Of a stretch of DNA of 64,000 bases, positions 28,880 through 42,200 are shown piece by piece. The first letter of the stretch is position 1, and each line of letters starts with the position of its first letter. The translations under genes and the position numbers were made by a program. The notes beneath the pieces were generated by a model that saw only the letters and a list, made by a program, of their open reading frames with translations, did no database searches and was not told the origin of the DNA. Origin of the DNA: Owenia fusiformis (lineage: Eukaryota; Annelida; Polychaeta; Sabellida; Oweniidae). The DNA is taken from the NCBI GenBank assembly GCA_903813345.2, contig CAIIXF020000003.1, forward strand, positions 5,109,815 to 5,173,814, read 5' to 3'.

Positions 28880-29842
28880 AAGTGTAACAAAGAGTGTCAG
28901 ATATTGATGAAAGCGTCTGACCTCGTGTCAGATCTTCATGCCAGATCGTAGCAAATCTTGAGACATCTTAACGAAGCGTATCAAGTGGTAACAGATAGTG
29001 AAGAATCTGGGGTCCCCGCTTTGAACTAAGCTCTGTAAAGCTTTCCTACGCTTTGGGTCAAGCTTTGCTGAGCTTTGTTACGGTTTGTTAAGCTTTGATA
29101 CGCTCTCGGCGCTTTTAGCAATTCGTAACTGAGCGACCAAAATTTTTAAACAGTTTAAAATTTTTTGGCGCTCTTGCCGATTATCCCGCTTTACTCCGAG
29201 CCTTTCTTCGACCTATTGCGTCCCCGACGCTTTAATCAAGCTTTGTTACGCTTTGGTGCCGCTTTACAAGCCGCTTTAAAGGGCCATCAAAGCGCCGTTG
29301 GTGCGAGCGTAGCTTGAACAGTTTTAATTTTTTGCGCTCTTGCCGAATATCCCGCTTTACTCCGAGCTTTTCTACTACCTATTACGACCCCGACGCTTTA
29401 ATCAAGCTTTGTTACGCTTTGGTGCCGCTTTACAAGCCGCTTTAAAGCGCCATCAAAGCGCCATTGGTGTGAACGTAGCTTAAGGCGTCTTAGCGCACTA
29501 GTGTAGATCCAACAATTGATGTCGAAGAATACATAGTAGACACTTTATTTCAGGGCACAATGATGACTTCTATCCATACGCTATTTCAATTGGTATTTCA
29601 TTAATTTTGGGAAGGAACATATTACGAGAACCATTTCTAATAATTACAAAATGTTCCTGTAATTAGAAATTTGAACATCTCCACAATCACCACGGAAACA
29701 CCTTCATATATAGCAAAATAATAGCAGTAGGATGTAATTAACGGTGTATGTAAAATGAACCCCGACCACATTCCAGTTATTACCACACAAAATAATATTC
29801 TTATGAGACTGTGCATTCAGGGATTTTTTCAAATATCTTTCT

Positions 29843-30512
29843 CATTTTTTCTGAACATATAGATTACTTATATAAACACACAATGCTAAAATATTATAGC
29901 CATATCTTAAATTGATTTTGAGATAAGAACCTGGTTTATGGGTAGGCAAGTCAAGACACACCCCAAAAAGATTTCAGACGCGGTGAGTGTGGCTGATGCA
30001 GATACAGATACATTAGGAAACATTGGGAGTACCGTTACATTTAATGCACAATCAGGAAAAGGTATAGGGAACACTATCAGAGACATACATAGACTGATTA
30101 GAGTGTATGAGCAAGTTGCTACATAAGCGTCAGGAATTTATAGGTAGTATCGTAATTTTGAGAAAGGCATGGTTTCTGTTGAAGATCATCCACGTTTTGA
30201 TTGCCTTGCATCTACAGAACACTATAATATAATATGAGAATGTACTTTATGAAGAAAGAGGTTAATATGGGGTATGGAACAATTCAAAGAATAGTTCAAA
30301 ATGACATGAATATGCGTTTGTTCTGTTTAAAATAGGTACCGAAGATTGATTAAAATAACGAATTTATCCATTTCATATGTTATAATTTAATTGACCTGCC
30401 TACCCTAATTACAAGTTACCATGGTAACCTTATCTCAAAATTAATTCAAGATGTAGCTTAAATATTTTAGCATTTTATCTGTACGTTATAATCTACACGT
30501 TCTGAAAAAATG
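29843..30512. mobile_element. degenerate mariner-type element with ~110-bp terminal inverted repeats
   Basis: Left 29843-29955 (CATTTTTTCTGAACATATAG...ATTTTGAGATAAGAACC, then GGGTAGGCA) and right ~30388-30512 are inverted copies with many differences. Between them are broken pieces of a mariner transposase. The 62-codon open frame at 29938-30126 begins in the left arm and is not a recognised gene. Total length is 670 bp, about half of an intact mariner. Confidence 0.75.
30172..30340 (+). pseudogene. mariner transposase remnant
   Basis: Two fragments in different frames are recognisable: VSVEDHPRFDCLAST near 30172-30216, matching the family's SVEDHPRSGRPSTS region, and VNMGYGTIQRIVQNDMNMR near 30261-30317, matching the helix-turn-helix segment before the catalytic domain. 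A stop follows before VPKID. The DDE/D catalytic domain is missing. Clearly dead. Confidence 0.7.
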
Positions 30513-31451
30513 TACAAAATGAGAGCATTTTTATCAGAATACATGGATCGACCCTTGTATATGGACATTACTGATGTGCTACATTATATAAATAATATAT
30601 GAAAATAGTTATTCAATCACAGAGTGATATTATACAAAGGGTGACTGTTATAAAGAGAAATAATACAAAACTTTCCCATTGTAATATCCTGTCAATTGAA
30701 ATGTGGGCGCCGAGAGATAATGTGCACGCTCCACATCCTGCTCCGTATGATATGGTCCGTTCGTGTGCTAGAATACGATCCCTTCGTGAGACAAAGAGGC
30801 CAAATTTGACAAAATGTCAGGAAAAGTTAGGAAACGGAGCAAATTTTGATATTTTGTGAATGGTTACCTAGGCATATAATTACCTATGGATTCATGAAGA
30901 AAGAAAGAAAAAATAGCAAGGCTTCATTGGTGAAAATAGGTCGAACATAGGCTTTTCACAACAGAATACAATTGCAATAATTCTTTTATATGTAACTGTA
31001 TACTGTACATATCTAATTTCGTGCAATTTATAAAGTACATGCATTAATGTGTGCGACTGATAAACAAATATAACGTAATACATCACAAAAGTACATGAAA
31101 ATGTGGTTTAAAACTCGAATAGAAGGATCCGACCCTATCACAGCTAGGATCCGACCGTGTGAGGATAATTTGGGGACTCCGACCATGTCCTGTTAATAGT
31201 TCCATCTTTCTGTGTGAAAAAAATCGACCAATTCGTGTTTCACAAAAAATATTATCAAATTGACATGCATATATACGATCATTGTATCATATAATTTATT
31301 TTTTGTTTATGCGTTCCGTTTCAACATGAACTGCTCTGTTTGGACGACTGGATAATTCATGAGAATAAGTGGGCTTTTGGGGTGTGGATGTCGATGGTAC
31401 TTTCGTCTAAATTAGTGTCTCCTTGAAAGCTTGAATCTGGTACCTGCTCAT
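30513..31451. other. intergenic, no recognised gene
   Basis: A plus-strand open frame at 30599-30859 (86 codons) has no domain and no splice context. Two copies of the word AGGATCCGACC occur at 31126 and 31147. Nothing else is evident. Confidence 0.45.
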
Positions 31452-31935
31452 ATATCAAAAAGTGCCACCCACATAATGTTACATAACTTTTTTGTCTGCA
31501 GGATTTCTGATTTTTTCAGTTGCACATCAAAACTGACTCCATGGAGCAACTGCGCACGCAGCTTCGGATGATTACAGTAGCTCAACTAGATGTACTTTTA
31601 TGGTTGTTACAAGATGTGCTCTAAATATCGTCAATTCCTTTGCTGGTTCACTTCTGGATTCTAATGGCAAAGTTATTGATAACATTCGCCTGACGTGAAC
31701 CCTCTAAGTCTTTATCTGGGAGTATTTGATGTATCATGTGTGTGTAACAAGCCCCCGAACCATAGAACACTTGAAGAGAGAGATCACCAGAAAGTACAAA
31801 TACTTCAGCTAGTCATCTGAAACTTCTTATGGAGCAGCTCCATCGAACCTAGTTTTGATGTGCAAAAGAAAGTCAGAAATCCTGCAGACAAAAAGTTTTC
31901 CAACACTATGTGGGTGGGACTTTTTGTGTCACCCT
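31452..31935. mobile_element. mariner-related MITE with ~85-bp inverted ends and DDE-region remnant
   Basis: Left (AAAAAGTGCCACCCACATAA, TTTTTTGTCTGCAGGATTTCTGA) and right (TCAGAAATCCTGCAGACAAAAAG, TGTGGGTGGGACTTTTTGTG) arms are inverted, and the match extends inward through GCACATCAAAAC. Near 31683-31720 the plus frame reads HSPDVNPLSLYLG, the SPDLNPLDFYLW signature of mariner transposases. The outer end GTGTCACCCTGTAC is also present in inverse at 32664 (CAGGGTGACACAAA), probably another terminus of the same family. Confidence 0.7.
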
Positions 31936-33232
31936 GTACAATCAATGTGATATTTATCATTATAACAAATTACACACAGGTTTACTTCTTAAACTTACTT
32001 TAATTCTTTATTTTCTAATTGATTAAAGAGTTTGTTCACATTCCATCTTCAAAATCTGAAAAATCAAAATGGGAATTCTTAATATATCTTTCTTCATTCG
32101 GTACATTTGAATCATATGTAATTCTATGTTACAAAGTCCCAGAATTTTATATAGTAACACCCAGCGTTCCTGGATAGAATGTTCCTTTGAGCCACGTGCT
32201 GTGCTATTCACTGCCAGATTGAATGTTTTTCCACTTGACCCAATTGTCTTCTAACCGTCTGTGAATCTCTAAGGTTGAGGTGAAATAGCTGAAAACGAGA
32301 TTATCACAGTCAAATACACTTCATTATATTCATTATCTCACTGTCATGTTTCATGTTTTGTGATTGGTTAAACACGCATCACATTGATAGATGAATGAGC
32401 CTCGTTTTGAAGAGCGAATCATTTTGTTTTTGAATATCCCTCGTCTCCTCTTACAGAATGAAAAATAACAGTTAATGATTAAATAAAACAACTACTTCTT
32501 TCTATTTTTGGCGAAAAATCTGTGTCATTTTAAAAAAGGAATATTCACATTTCTCTCTGGGCATGCCACTCGTGAATGATGCAACTGAATGAAATATTTG
32601 TATCATGTTGTGCACACAATAAAGTAATATATATTGGTTTTGCACACAATAAAGTAATATAAACAGGGTGACACAAATATATTCAACCCTTACATTTGTG
32701 ATAACCTCGCTCAATCATGATGAAATCTTCATGAGATCAATCAGAAAACGAGGTTTTAAAACTAATAGATAGAATTAACAACTTTGGAATAAGATATTTT
32801 TGTTGATGTATATTCCGTCAAAGCACTCAAAATGAAGATTCTGAAATCTGCAGCTGCTTTTGTGAATATTTACCAAATGATTTTCAAGTCAATTTACCAG
32901 GATTTCAAATTCCCTAACATTACACGGGTAGATAGGATATATCATTGAAAATGTGTACGAAATCAAATAATATTAGAGACAGAAATCATAAAATTAGAAA
33001 AATTACATTTTTGAGTGATAAGTGAGTTGCGAAATCTCTCTAATAAAAATCACGAATATTTTATCGCTTCGCTCACTGTTACTTGCTTTTGCGGTTTTAG
33101 TTTCATAAATATCTTTGATGAACATTTCCATGAGAGATATTCGCCTGAGAGCTAGATACAACAATCGATAGTGATTGTTTTACTTTTCTATAAAACAATA
33201 GAATACAAATCTCACATCAGCACATGGAATTA
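31936..33232. other. intergenic downstream of the aldo-keto reductase
   Basis: No gene is recognised. A 33-bp direct duplication (TGCACACAATAAAGTAATAT) lies at about 32610-32665, and a mariner-like terminus CAGGGTGACACAAA at 32664. The sequence includes the 3' flank of the minus-strand reductase. Confidence 0.45.
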
Positions 33233-36200
33233 TTAGTCTTCATTTTCGGATTCCCATTCCATTCCAAGTACGACACCAGTGCATAGAGTGTTTAAGCCTT
33301 TATCTAACCCGTTTAGGACATCCATGTCCTCCTGACTGAGGGAAAAGTCAAATATCTGGAAAACGTAAAAACACTTGTTAATTCTAGATCCCTTGAATCA
33401 AGAGAGAATATCAGTCTTATTGAACCATTTTCTGTGGAATGTGACCTTATTACAACTATTAGTTACACTCCCCTCCATTGGTTTGGCAAGCAGTATTCTT
33501 CGTTTTATAGGTATTGTCAATGTATGAATCTTTATTTGGATTATTTATGACAGTTTGGATATTATTGACTTTGATGAATGTACTGTATCTAATTCGCCAA
33601 AGTTCTAGTTGCCAAGAAATACTAAGAAACTAGAAGATCGTTCCTTCGTGATAAAAGAATTTCTGTTGCATATATTAACTGAAAAATGTCTTTTGTTGTA
33701 CTTTACCTGAGAATTTTCAAATATCCTCTTCTTTTTCACAGATTTTGGAACAGTGACAAACCCATTCTGCAACAAAGTAAAATATCTTTTCTTACTATTA
33801 TTAAAATGCGCAGTAATGACAGCTGGATATCTAACTCGTAATTGTATAAAAACTATTTTCTCCATTTTCGGATGAGCAACTATGTTGCTATACCAAATTT
33901 TGAGCTGTGTGCATGTCCCTCGCAATGCGTACCTGTATGGACCACCTGAGGAGGATCTGCGCGCCTGTCTTCTTGTATTTCTCAGCCATCTTCACTAGTG
34001 TTGGATCATCAAACATCTGAGCACGAGCTAAAGGACAGTACGCCTTTACAACAAAAACATGTACAATATTTAGTAAAACATCATCTTGCATGAACTCTTT
34101 TAGGATATCGTGGTCTTATTGAACGATTTCATTCATTTATAATCATTCTTACCTCAAGCTGGATTTGAGCTTTTCTACAGAAGTCGACCAGTTCTTTGGG
34201 GTTGTTGTATGGGTGTAGTTCTATCTGATTCACCATGGGTTTTATATTGGCGTTCTCAATTATGTTTTCGAGGTGTTCAACACTAAAATTGCTGACACCT
34301 ATTGCCCGAGCCAAACCTTTAAAAAAGAATGATCAATTCACTTCTCTGTTAGATATTGATTGTGCTCTCTTTCAAGAGATGCGCGTACATAAACTACACT
34401 GCTTTGATTTATGCCGGGATTTATGTGCCCAAGTAAGTGTATGTAAGCCTACGTCACTGCGTGAAAAATGGAATTTCTAGACTAAGCACGTCTAGAAACT
34501 AAGTCTAAGCACGCCGGGTGCTTAGGCGTGACTAGTTTTGACACGTCTAGGTACGCGATGAAACCAACTCTAGACATCTCTAGGCACGTCTAAGCACACG
34601 CAGTGCAAAGACGTGCTTAGAGTGTGACAAAAAGTCTTGGCACGCCTTGAGACTAATGATTGAAATCTAGAATAAAGTAATTATCGAATCAGATGAATGT
34701 ATATTGTTATAAGCAATTATGATCAACATTCATAATTTAGACATATTTTCACTGAAATATACTGATTTCTTTTTATCTTTTATCTATTTTATTTATTATT
34801 TTGTATAACAAACTGTTCACGTATACCATGACGTTTTAGCATATACGATTGAATAATAAATCACGTACTGTTTAAAAGTTGTAAAATACCAAACAAGCTG
34901 TACTGAGTGATAACTAGTAAAAATATTGTTTCCCGGGCATCTATCAAGTTGTTACATCAAGCCCCGGGTATCAAGCAAGATACAAGAATAGTATTATTAT
35001 TGTGCGTCTGACCAAATGGATGAAAAAACTATGTGTTCATATTGTGTATGCAATGTATCATTAATTGATATAGGGCAGGGGCGAAGCCAGCTTTCATTCA
35101 GGATGGGGGGGGGGGTGCGATCGCCAAAAACTTTTCGGTTTTCAGTCACGGGGTTCCGATTGTTGCATAAACAAGCCATGAAAATAAGATTTATTTTGAA
35201 TTTTACAAAAATTTCTTCAAAATTGAGCTTTTTCTTTCTCGTGATTTTATTTTTATTGCACCCCCCCCCCCCCTTCGCTTCGCCTATGGACGCAATTAGC
35301 ATATTCATTTAAGTTGCCTCTCCCCGTAGATACGCGGAGTTTCTAGACCATCCTACGTCTAGAAATTGCAAGAAATTCCACATTTGATGCAGTGATCATA
35401 CTTGCGAATCATATTGAAATTAATCTTATTAAGCAAACAAGAATTAAAATACAGTGTACGTTACGCTAAAAACAAAAACTCCTTTGCACAATTACAGAAC
35501 GATGATTCAAAATAGATTTTTGAAACCCTTTTTAGAGTACTTCTCTCCTATAGTGCAGGAAATAATTGTTTGGACGGTGGTCAATATTACATACACCCCC
35601 CTCCATAAAATTAGTAACAGGATTCCTTTTTCGGCCACCTATCTAATCAAAGCCTGATTATGATTGGCGATTTAGATAAATTCGTCAAATGTCACAAATA
35701 ACTGAACTACTAGATCTAGCATTGCAATTGAGGAAAGAATTAGATTTAAATATTGATATGCTTCGAAATGAAAACACAAGTACGATTGCCAATCTAATGG
35801 AAGGGGTACGTAATGAAGACGCGATATTGTGTTTACCGTCCATCGTCCATCGCTCGAAAAGAAAATCGCATTGTCCTGACCAATCCATCTCACAAAAATC
35901 GCATTCACCTCAAAACAAAAATTGAATTCGTCTCCCATTTGAAAATTAAGAGATTTTGAAACGAAAAGAGTATGAAGCTCTGTTTGAGCCTATTAAACAC
36001 AGGCGAATGGTAATTTCATCATCATGCTCTGACACAGTAAAGTCATAGACATCTGAGCAACAAACGATTTTGTTTGGTCGCTGTTATATTGTTTTGTTGA
36101 TTTTTTTGATGCTGGTGTGTTTATATTATTCAATAAAATTTCATATTTCAAAATGTCATTAGTTAAGTCATTCGGATATTTTGTAGACTTATGATATAAG

Positions 36201-39200
36201 ACTTCTCGTTTTGTTTCATCATACAAAGTTTAGATATTGACTTCGAACTTCAGATTTCATTGAAGAGAGTTAGGAATCACCTATGTTTTTATACCCTGTG
36301 ACAACATAATATTAACCTCTGGCCCTCTGACCCCTCGAGAAATGTATCGTGTCCCTTTGGAAGGGTTGGTGCACGTCACCCCCCCGGCCAAAAAGTCTAG
36401 ACCTTTCAAAAGCGTGCAGCTTTTCACCATTGTGAGCACTTCAAATACACCATTGACCATTCCAATGACTTAGCATCGGGATACCATCATGTATTTCACC
36501 AGTCCATGTTATGTCGATGCATCATTGAAGACTCCTCATTTTCCCAGAAGAACTCAAGTTGATCGAATCCCAAAAGGTACAATCATGCCAGCTTTCAGTC
36601 GGGGGGGGGGGGGGGTGATGCCCAAACGAATTTCGGTTATCAGTCAGGGGGGTACCATTGTGGCTAAAACAGGCCAACAAATTTATTTTGAATTTTACAA
36701 ATATTGATGCAACTTCTTTCAAAATTGAGCTAGAGGCTAAAAATAAAAAGCATTTTACCCTTTTCTTCTTCTATCTCATGGTTCTATTTTTTTTTATTGG
36801 TTATCGCACCCATCGTACCCCCCCCCCCCACTTGGTAACGCCTATTGTTTTTTAAACAGGACATTCACACGCGGGAAGTCTCGGGAAGATATATTGTATT
36901 AATATCCCTCAGAATATTCCCTATATCCAAAACATTCCAGTGCATAACCCCTATGTATTAACTTTATCATTTGAGAGGAGTTAAGCTACACGTTTTAGAG
37001 ACAAAGTGCACGTGAACGTAATATTATGACCCCTCCACATTGGTTTCTCCAGGGCCCCTAATAATTCAATATCCCTTAAACCCCGGGCATAAAACGTTTA
37101 TCACAGAGTCCTAACTACGACCGTTAGTTTGAATGTCAAACCTACCAGGTGTTTAAAAATCAAGGATTATGAGTCTCATAATGTACCGTTTTTGTTCCAT
37201 TAAAAGCAAAACAAAAATGCCTCTCTGTCGGTACATTACTGTCGGGGCCGGTCCCAAGCTGTGTGAAGCGCTTCTCACAGCTGGGGATCCAAACGCCGCT
37301 AAAAGGAGGGACTCTCAGTCTGTATAACAGTATAATGTAACCATCAGAAAAATGTGTTTTCTTTTAATGGAACAAATTTGAAGAAAAACGGTGCAGTATA
37401 TTGATTCACAATCCTTGATTTCCAAACAGGTGTAGGTATAAAATTCAAATTAACGGTCGGAGTTGGCACCTCGTGTTTATACTTACTAGTAATCGGACAA
37501 ATAATACAACGAAAGGCAGAACTTATTCCAAGAGGACCAAAATTCTGCACGTTCACGAACAAGCTCCTTCATAACCCCCCTATCATGAAATATGGCATCT
37601 ATTGCAGTTTTCTAAACCTACATTCTAAAGGACGTAATCCAAGTTCCCCCCTCCCCCTATTCGCTCATGTTTATAATGTCCAGTGAAGATCATGAATTGA
37701 TGCACATGTATACATGTGTCTGATATGTACATGTATGATTACAATTGTAGAGTTAGAAATTGAAATGTTTCCCTTTGTCACTTTTATGCATCTTATGTAA
37801 ACCTGTTTGAACTAATAAAATACTAAAAATATGATAACTTCATTCGAAATGCATGCAATTCACTCCAATTATATTTATTTTCATTATAGGATAGGGAAAG
37901 AGTTTTAATTAAAAAATAGACTGCGGTTGTGATTTGGGAGGGGGTATACTCTACTTTAGACCCAGCAATCTTCACAAATGGTGGCTACAACTTAAGTTCC
38001 AATTTATGAATCTCTCATTAAAATTAACAACTATTACTAAAGGTTCTTTCTGATTGCATTTTACCAATGAAATTATAATCTCTGACTAAACTCGATTTTA
38101 GATTTTAAGATATGAATTTTAGATCTCACTGTTATTTAACATTAAATGTCTAGTGTGGGATTGAGCGATAAATCTCCCGTCAAGAAAATGGAATGGCATC
38201 TCTTAGTCGGGCTCTTACTATGCTATTTGGACATTCAATTTCACTTCTGACATTGCGTGCGAGGTACAATTTGATCAAAGAAATTCCAAAATCAGAATCT
38301 AGCAAATCGCAATCTTTGCCACAATCATTTATTCGGACATTGCACATACATCTATCGTTATACCAATGTATAAGATGACATGATTTATCATAATTACAGG
38401 GTCTTAATAGTCAATGGCTACCCTTTTTATTCGTTCGACTTCTAATGCTGCTAATCACCCATCCCCTCTTCACAAAACGACGACATTTTAACTGCTTTCC
38501 AAATTCAGGCCCGTAGCCAAGGGGAGCGGAGGGAGCGGCCGCTCCCCCTCCTGGCCAAATGATGTTTTGCCAAAACAGTCAAAAAGCCCCCCCCACTCCC
38601 TTGGCAACCCCCCCCCCCCCCCATGGTAAAACCGCTCCCCCGGTAAATCCTGGCTACGGGCCTGAAAATATTATATATTGATCTATAATTTATAAACATG
38701 ATTTTCTAGGTTCCAGGTTTCATGGACCGTCATTCCCCCAGAGGCCTCCTTGAAACATACCGATTGCAATGTTTATCCATTGCAACATGTCTTAGGCCCA
38801 GGTCTTGTTGCACCATTTTCGTTGCCACATTCTTACAGGAAATGTATAGATATCGGAGATATATATCTACATAATTGTACTTTTTATTTTTATTATAAAG
38901 AAGCTGTTATCTGGATTGAGCATGGACTTAAACTTGAAAAACATCACCAATGACTTAATTATAGTGAATGTATGGGGGGGGGGTAATGATTCCATCTTTT
39001 ATTTTCTAGATTGGGCTCTAAAAGTAGACCTCTAATACGCCTTACTTTCTGGTCAATAGTATGCCTCTTTTTAAAGGTTTTGTTATGGCGTAGACCTACT
39101 CTGCGTGCAGAGTCTAGTTAAACTACTAAGACGAAGCTCTCTTTTAAGAAGTGAAGTCAAACGAATGCAAAGGGTAGCGTAGACCAAATCATCTCCTTAA

Positions 39201-42200
39201 AGTTTTATATTATAAGCATATAGACCAAAACTGCGCTTAAAACTTAACAATTATATATAGTCAAAATGACCATTAAAAACTCTAATGATTACACAAGTGG
39301 CCATAAGTACGCCTCAAAAACTCAACAGATAATGTAGCTTGATCATTTGATTTCACTTGCTGTTGGATGAATTGATTCAAAATACTAGTCCATGTCCGTG
39401 CGATTAGTGTCAATTCATATAGTTTTGATTACAATCAGAATTCTCAATTTTGAGAATTCACTTTCAAGTCACTTTTCCTTTAATCTATCTGTAATCACTA
39501 ATTAACTAGATCAATACATACTCGATTTCCTCTGCCCACCAACAACACTGTTATGTAAGGGCGGAAATAAATCACTGTAATCTTGTAATCAGGCATTTGA
39601 AAATGACCCCTAAATTTCATCCATGTCCATGGTAAGAGCCAAGGGTATATGGGGGGGGGGGCTGGAACTCTTACATATGACTGGCCAAAATTTCAATCTC
39701 ATGCAGTTTTCATCATTTTTTGGACACTTTCAAAGAGCTCTTTGAATCTCAGGGCCGTTAGATGGGGGAGGGGGTGTTCAGATATCACTATATCTAGGAT
39801 GTTGATCTGACATTATTTATGCCGGGATACCTTCTTGCCTTTTCCAAGTCGGTATAATAGAAATCAAGATAGGAAAAAGATACCGACTTTGGCAAGGCTA
39901 CCCCATCCACCCTATTCTAATCTTTCTGGAAACTACTCCCCATGTGGTGCGATCCCATTCTGATACTCAAAGCATCTTTCTGTTTCACCTGAAACATCTC
40001 AGGACTGAGAAGAAATGCGATGTCATGATGTGCGATCGTGGCATAACTTATTAAGCGAGCCCAAAAAATGTTAAGATTTATTTTGAATTTTACAAAAATT
40101 GATGCATCTTTCAAAATTCTTCAAAAATGAGATTGAAACTTCAAATAAAAAAATTGAAAGCTCTTTTCTTCTATCTAATGGTTAGCTTTTTTTGGGAGGG
40201 GGGGGGTGGTGCCTTCGCACTCATCGCAACTCCCCCCCCCCTCTGCCGTCCAGAGAGAGAGAGAGAGAGAGAGAGTCCAGAGATAGTTTGCAAAGCGTGC
40301 TCACGGCTTTCCATGGAAAACATTACCAGTTGCAACTAGTCTCTTTTTTTCTTTTTAATTTTTTTTCTTTTTAAAGTTGCAACTAGTCTCTACAACTGTC
40401 ACTGACTGAAGATCACAGACACAGACACAGTTACATGTACATTATGTCAAGGTGAATACAAAATATGCCCTTTTTGGAATGTTCAGGATTCACGATGGTC
40501 AGAACGAGATTGTATTTTTGATAATACAAATATAAGGGCTTTAACATGGGATTTAGGGGTAGGTACCCTGTACAAGTAGGGTTTTGATGGGAGGTTGAAG
40601 GGGTATGTTACCTTCAAAAGTAGGATTTTAACGAGCTCGAGGGTCAAGGCCTTAGGGGGTAGGCCCCGGTGTAGACACCCTGTAAAATGGGTATTTAACA
40701 GGGGTTGAGGATTGATTGAAGATATCCTGGAAAAACTTGGCTTTAACATGGGTTAGGATGTTAGTTAAAGTAGGGGCTTAATGTGGTCTTAAAAAGCTCC
40801 AACGTTCCTCTTAGGGTGGTTAGTCACAATTTTTTCTCTAAAACTCAATTGTAATGTTGTAGCCAGAATGTTTCGGGTCAAGAGACCAACTACGAAAGAA
40901 AGTTATCAAAAGGATTAATGCAAATGCCTTTTATATGAACAAAATGTCAACTACATGTACGGGGGAGTTTCCTGCCCCTGCGATCTTATTTGTCCATTTA
41001 GAATAAGATAAACCATGTAACCAGGTCCATTGTATTCCATTCTGACAGAATTTCAGATTCAATTTCAAATTAAGTTTATTATGTTATTATGCCCCTTTTC
41101 CTGTCAACTGAGCATGTCATCAACATGTCATACATTATCCCAAAAGAAATACAGAAAATATCTTAGTAAATACCCGTCCTAATGACATAAACCATGGGCT
41201 TTCAAGAGAATCTTTTGATAGCCCATGCATAAACATAGACAAAAATTAAACTTCAGTCCTGATTCCGCCAAATTAAATAGCCGCCAATATTTCAAATTGA
41301 GCAAATTCGTCAAATTAAGTAGCGGAAGTGTATCTAAAGTATCTCTAAGGGGGGGGGGGGTGGCTGAAGGCATAACGATTACCGAGAGATACAAATCGTA
41401 GAAATAGATGAGATGATGAATATGTATTGTATGTTTTCCAGTTGAATTATGTTATTTGTTATTGGTCCTAATATGATTAGGGACCACCAATATGTATGTG
41501 ACAGTTTTGAAGTTTAAAAAAAACGGGTAAAATTGGTTAAAGTGAATTGTATATGATAATCAGAGCCTGGATTCAGAGGTACACAACTAAAATAACGAGG
41601 AATTAAAAATAGCCTATAGACCATGTAGACTGCAATCGTGGACTCTCTTGAAAGCCCATGCTCTAATCAAGGTAATTTTGGGATATCCCGTCTTTGAAGA
41701 AGCAAAAACGCAATCAAACAGTTAATTAGTTATTGTGTGATCTAGATTACAGATCAAAGAAATCAATTTCAAGATCATTATTACTATGTATTTAGTTCGT
41801 TGTATTTTTGAAAAGGGGTACAAGAAAACTATGTATTAATATATCAAGGGCAGGGTGCTACTGAATCTGATAGTTAAAGCTGGGAAAATGCTCTCCCCCA
41901 TTTTGCACATATTGTGTGATGCCAATGAACCCTGAAATTTGTTTTTGTTTTCGCGAGCAATCAACAAATATGTTTATGAAAAGCTTGCGAGTCCAGACAT
42001 ATGATTCTCATTCTGTCTCAGCTTAGTGTTGATTAGATTTTATCCCAACTCTTCCGACGTCTGTGTCTCCCTCATTTTTACCCTATATTCAGTTTCTTTT
42101 TAAACCAATTTTACAAATATCCGTTCATTATATAAACCAGTAGTTGTTTATGACAAGATTATGTTTATAGATTATCAAAAATTAAGGAAGCGTATTCTGT

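Larger units (their letters stand above)
28051..29481. mobile_element. foldback element with long inverted arms of AAAGCG(T)TAACAAAGCTT units
   Basis: The left arm (28051 to ~28410, starting AAGCTACGTTCACACCAACG) is inverted in the right arm (~29000-29320). The outer ~160 bp of the right arm is then repeated directly (29325-29481, ending CATTGGTGTGAACGTAGCTT). The arms are built from short words such as AAAGCGTAACAAAGCTTGAT. The central ~500 bp differs in composition and holds CCAAT and TATA motifs and a small open frame (28691-28879). The right half therefore has a duplicated terminus. The element may sit inside an older foldback (27432-29512) with AAAACGTTTTAG units. Confidence 0.8.
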
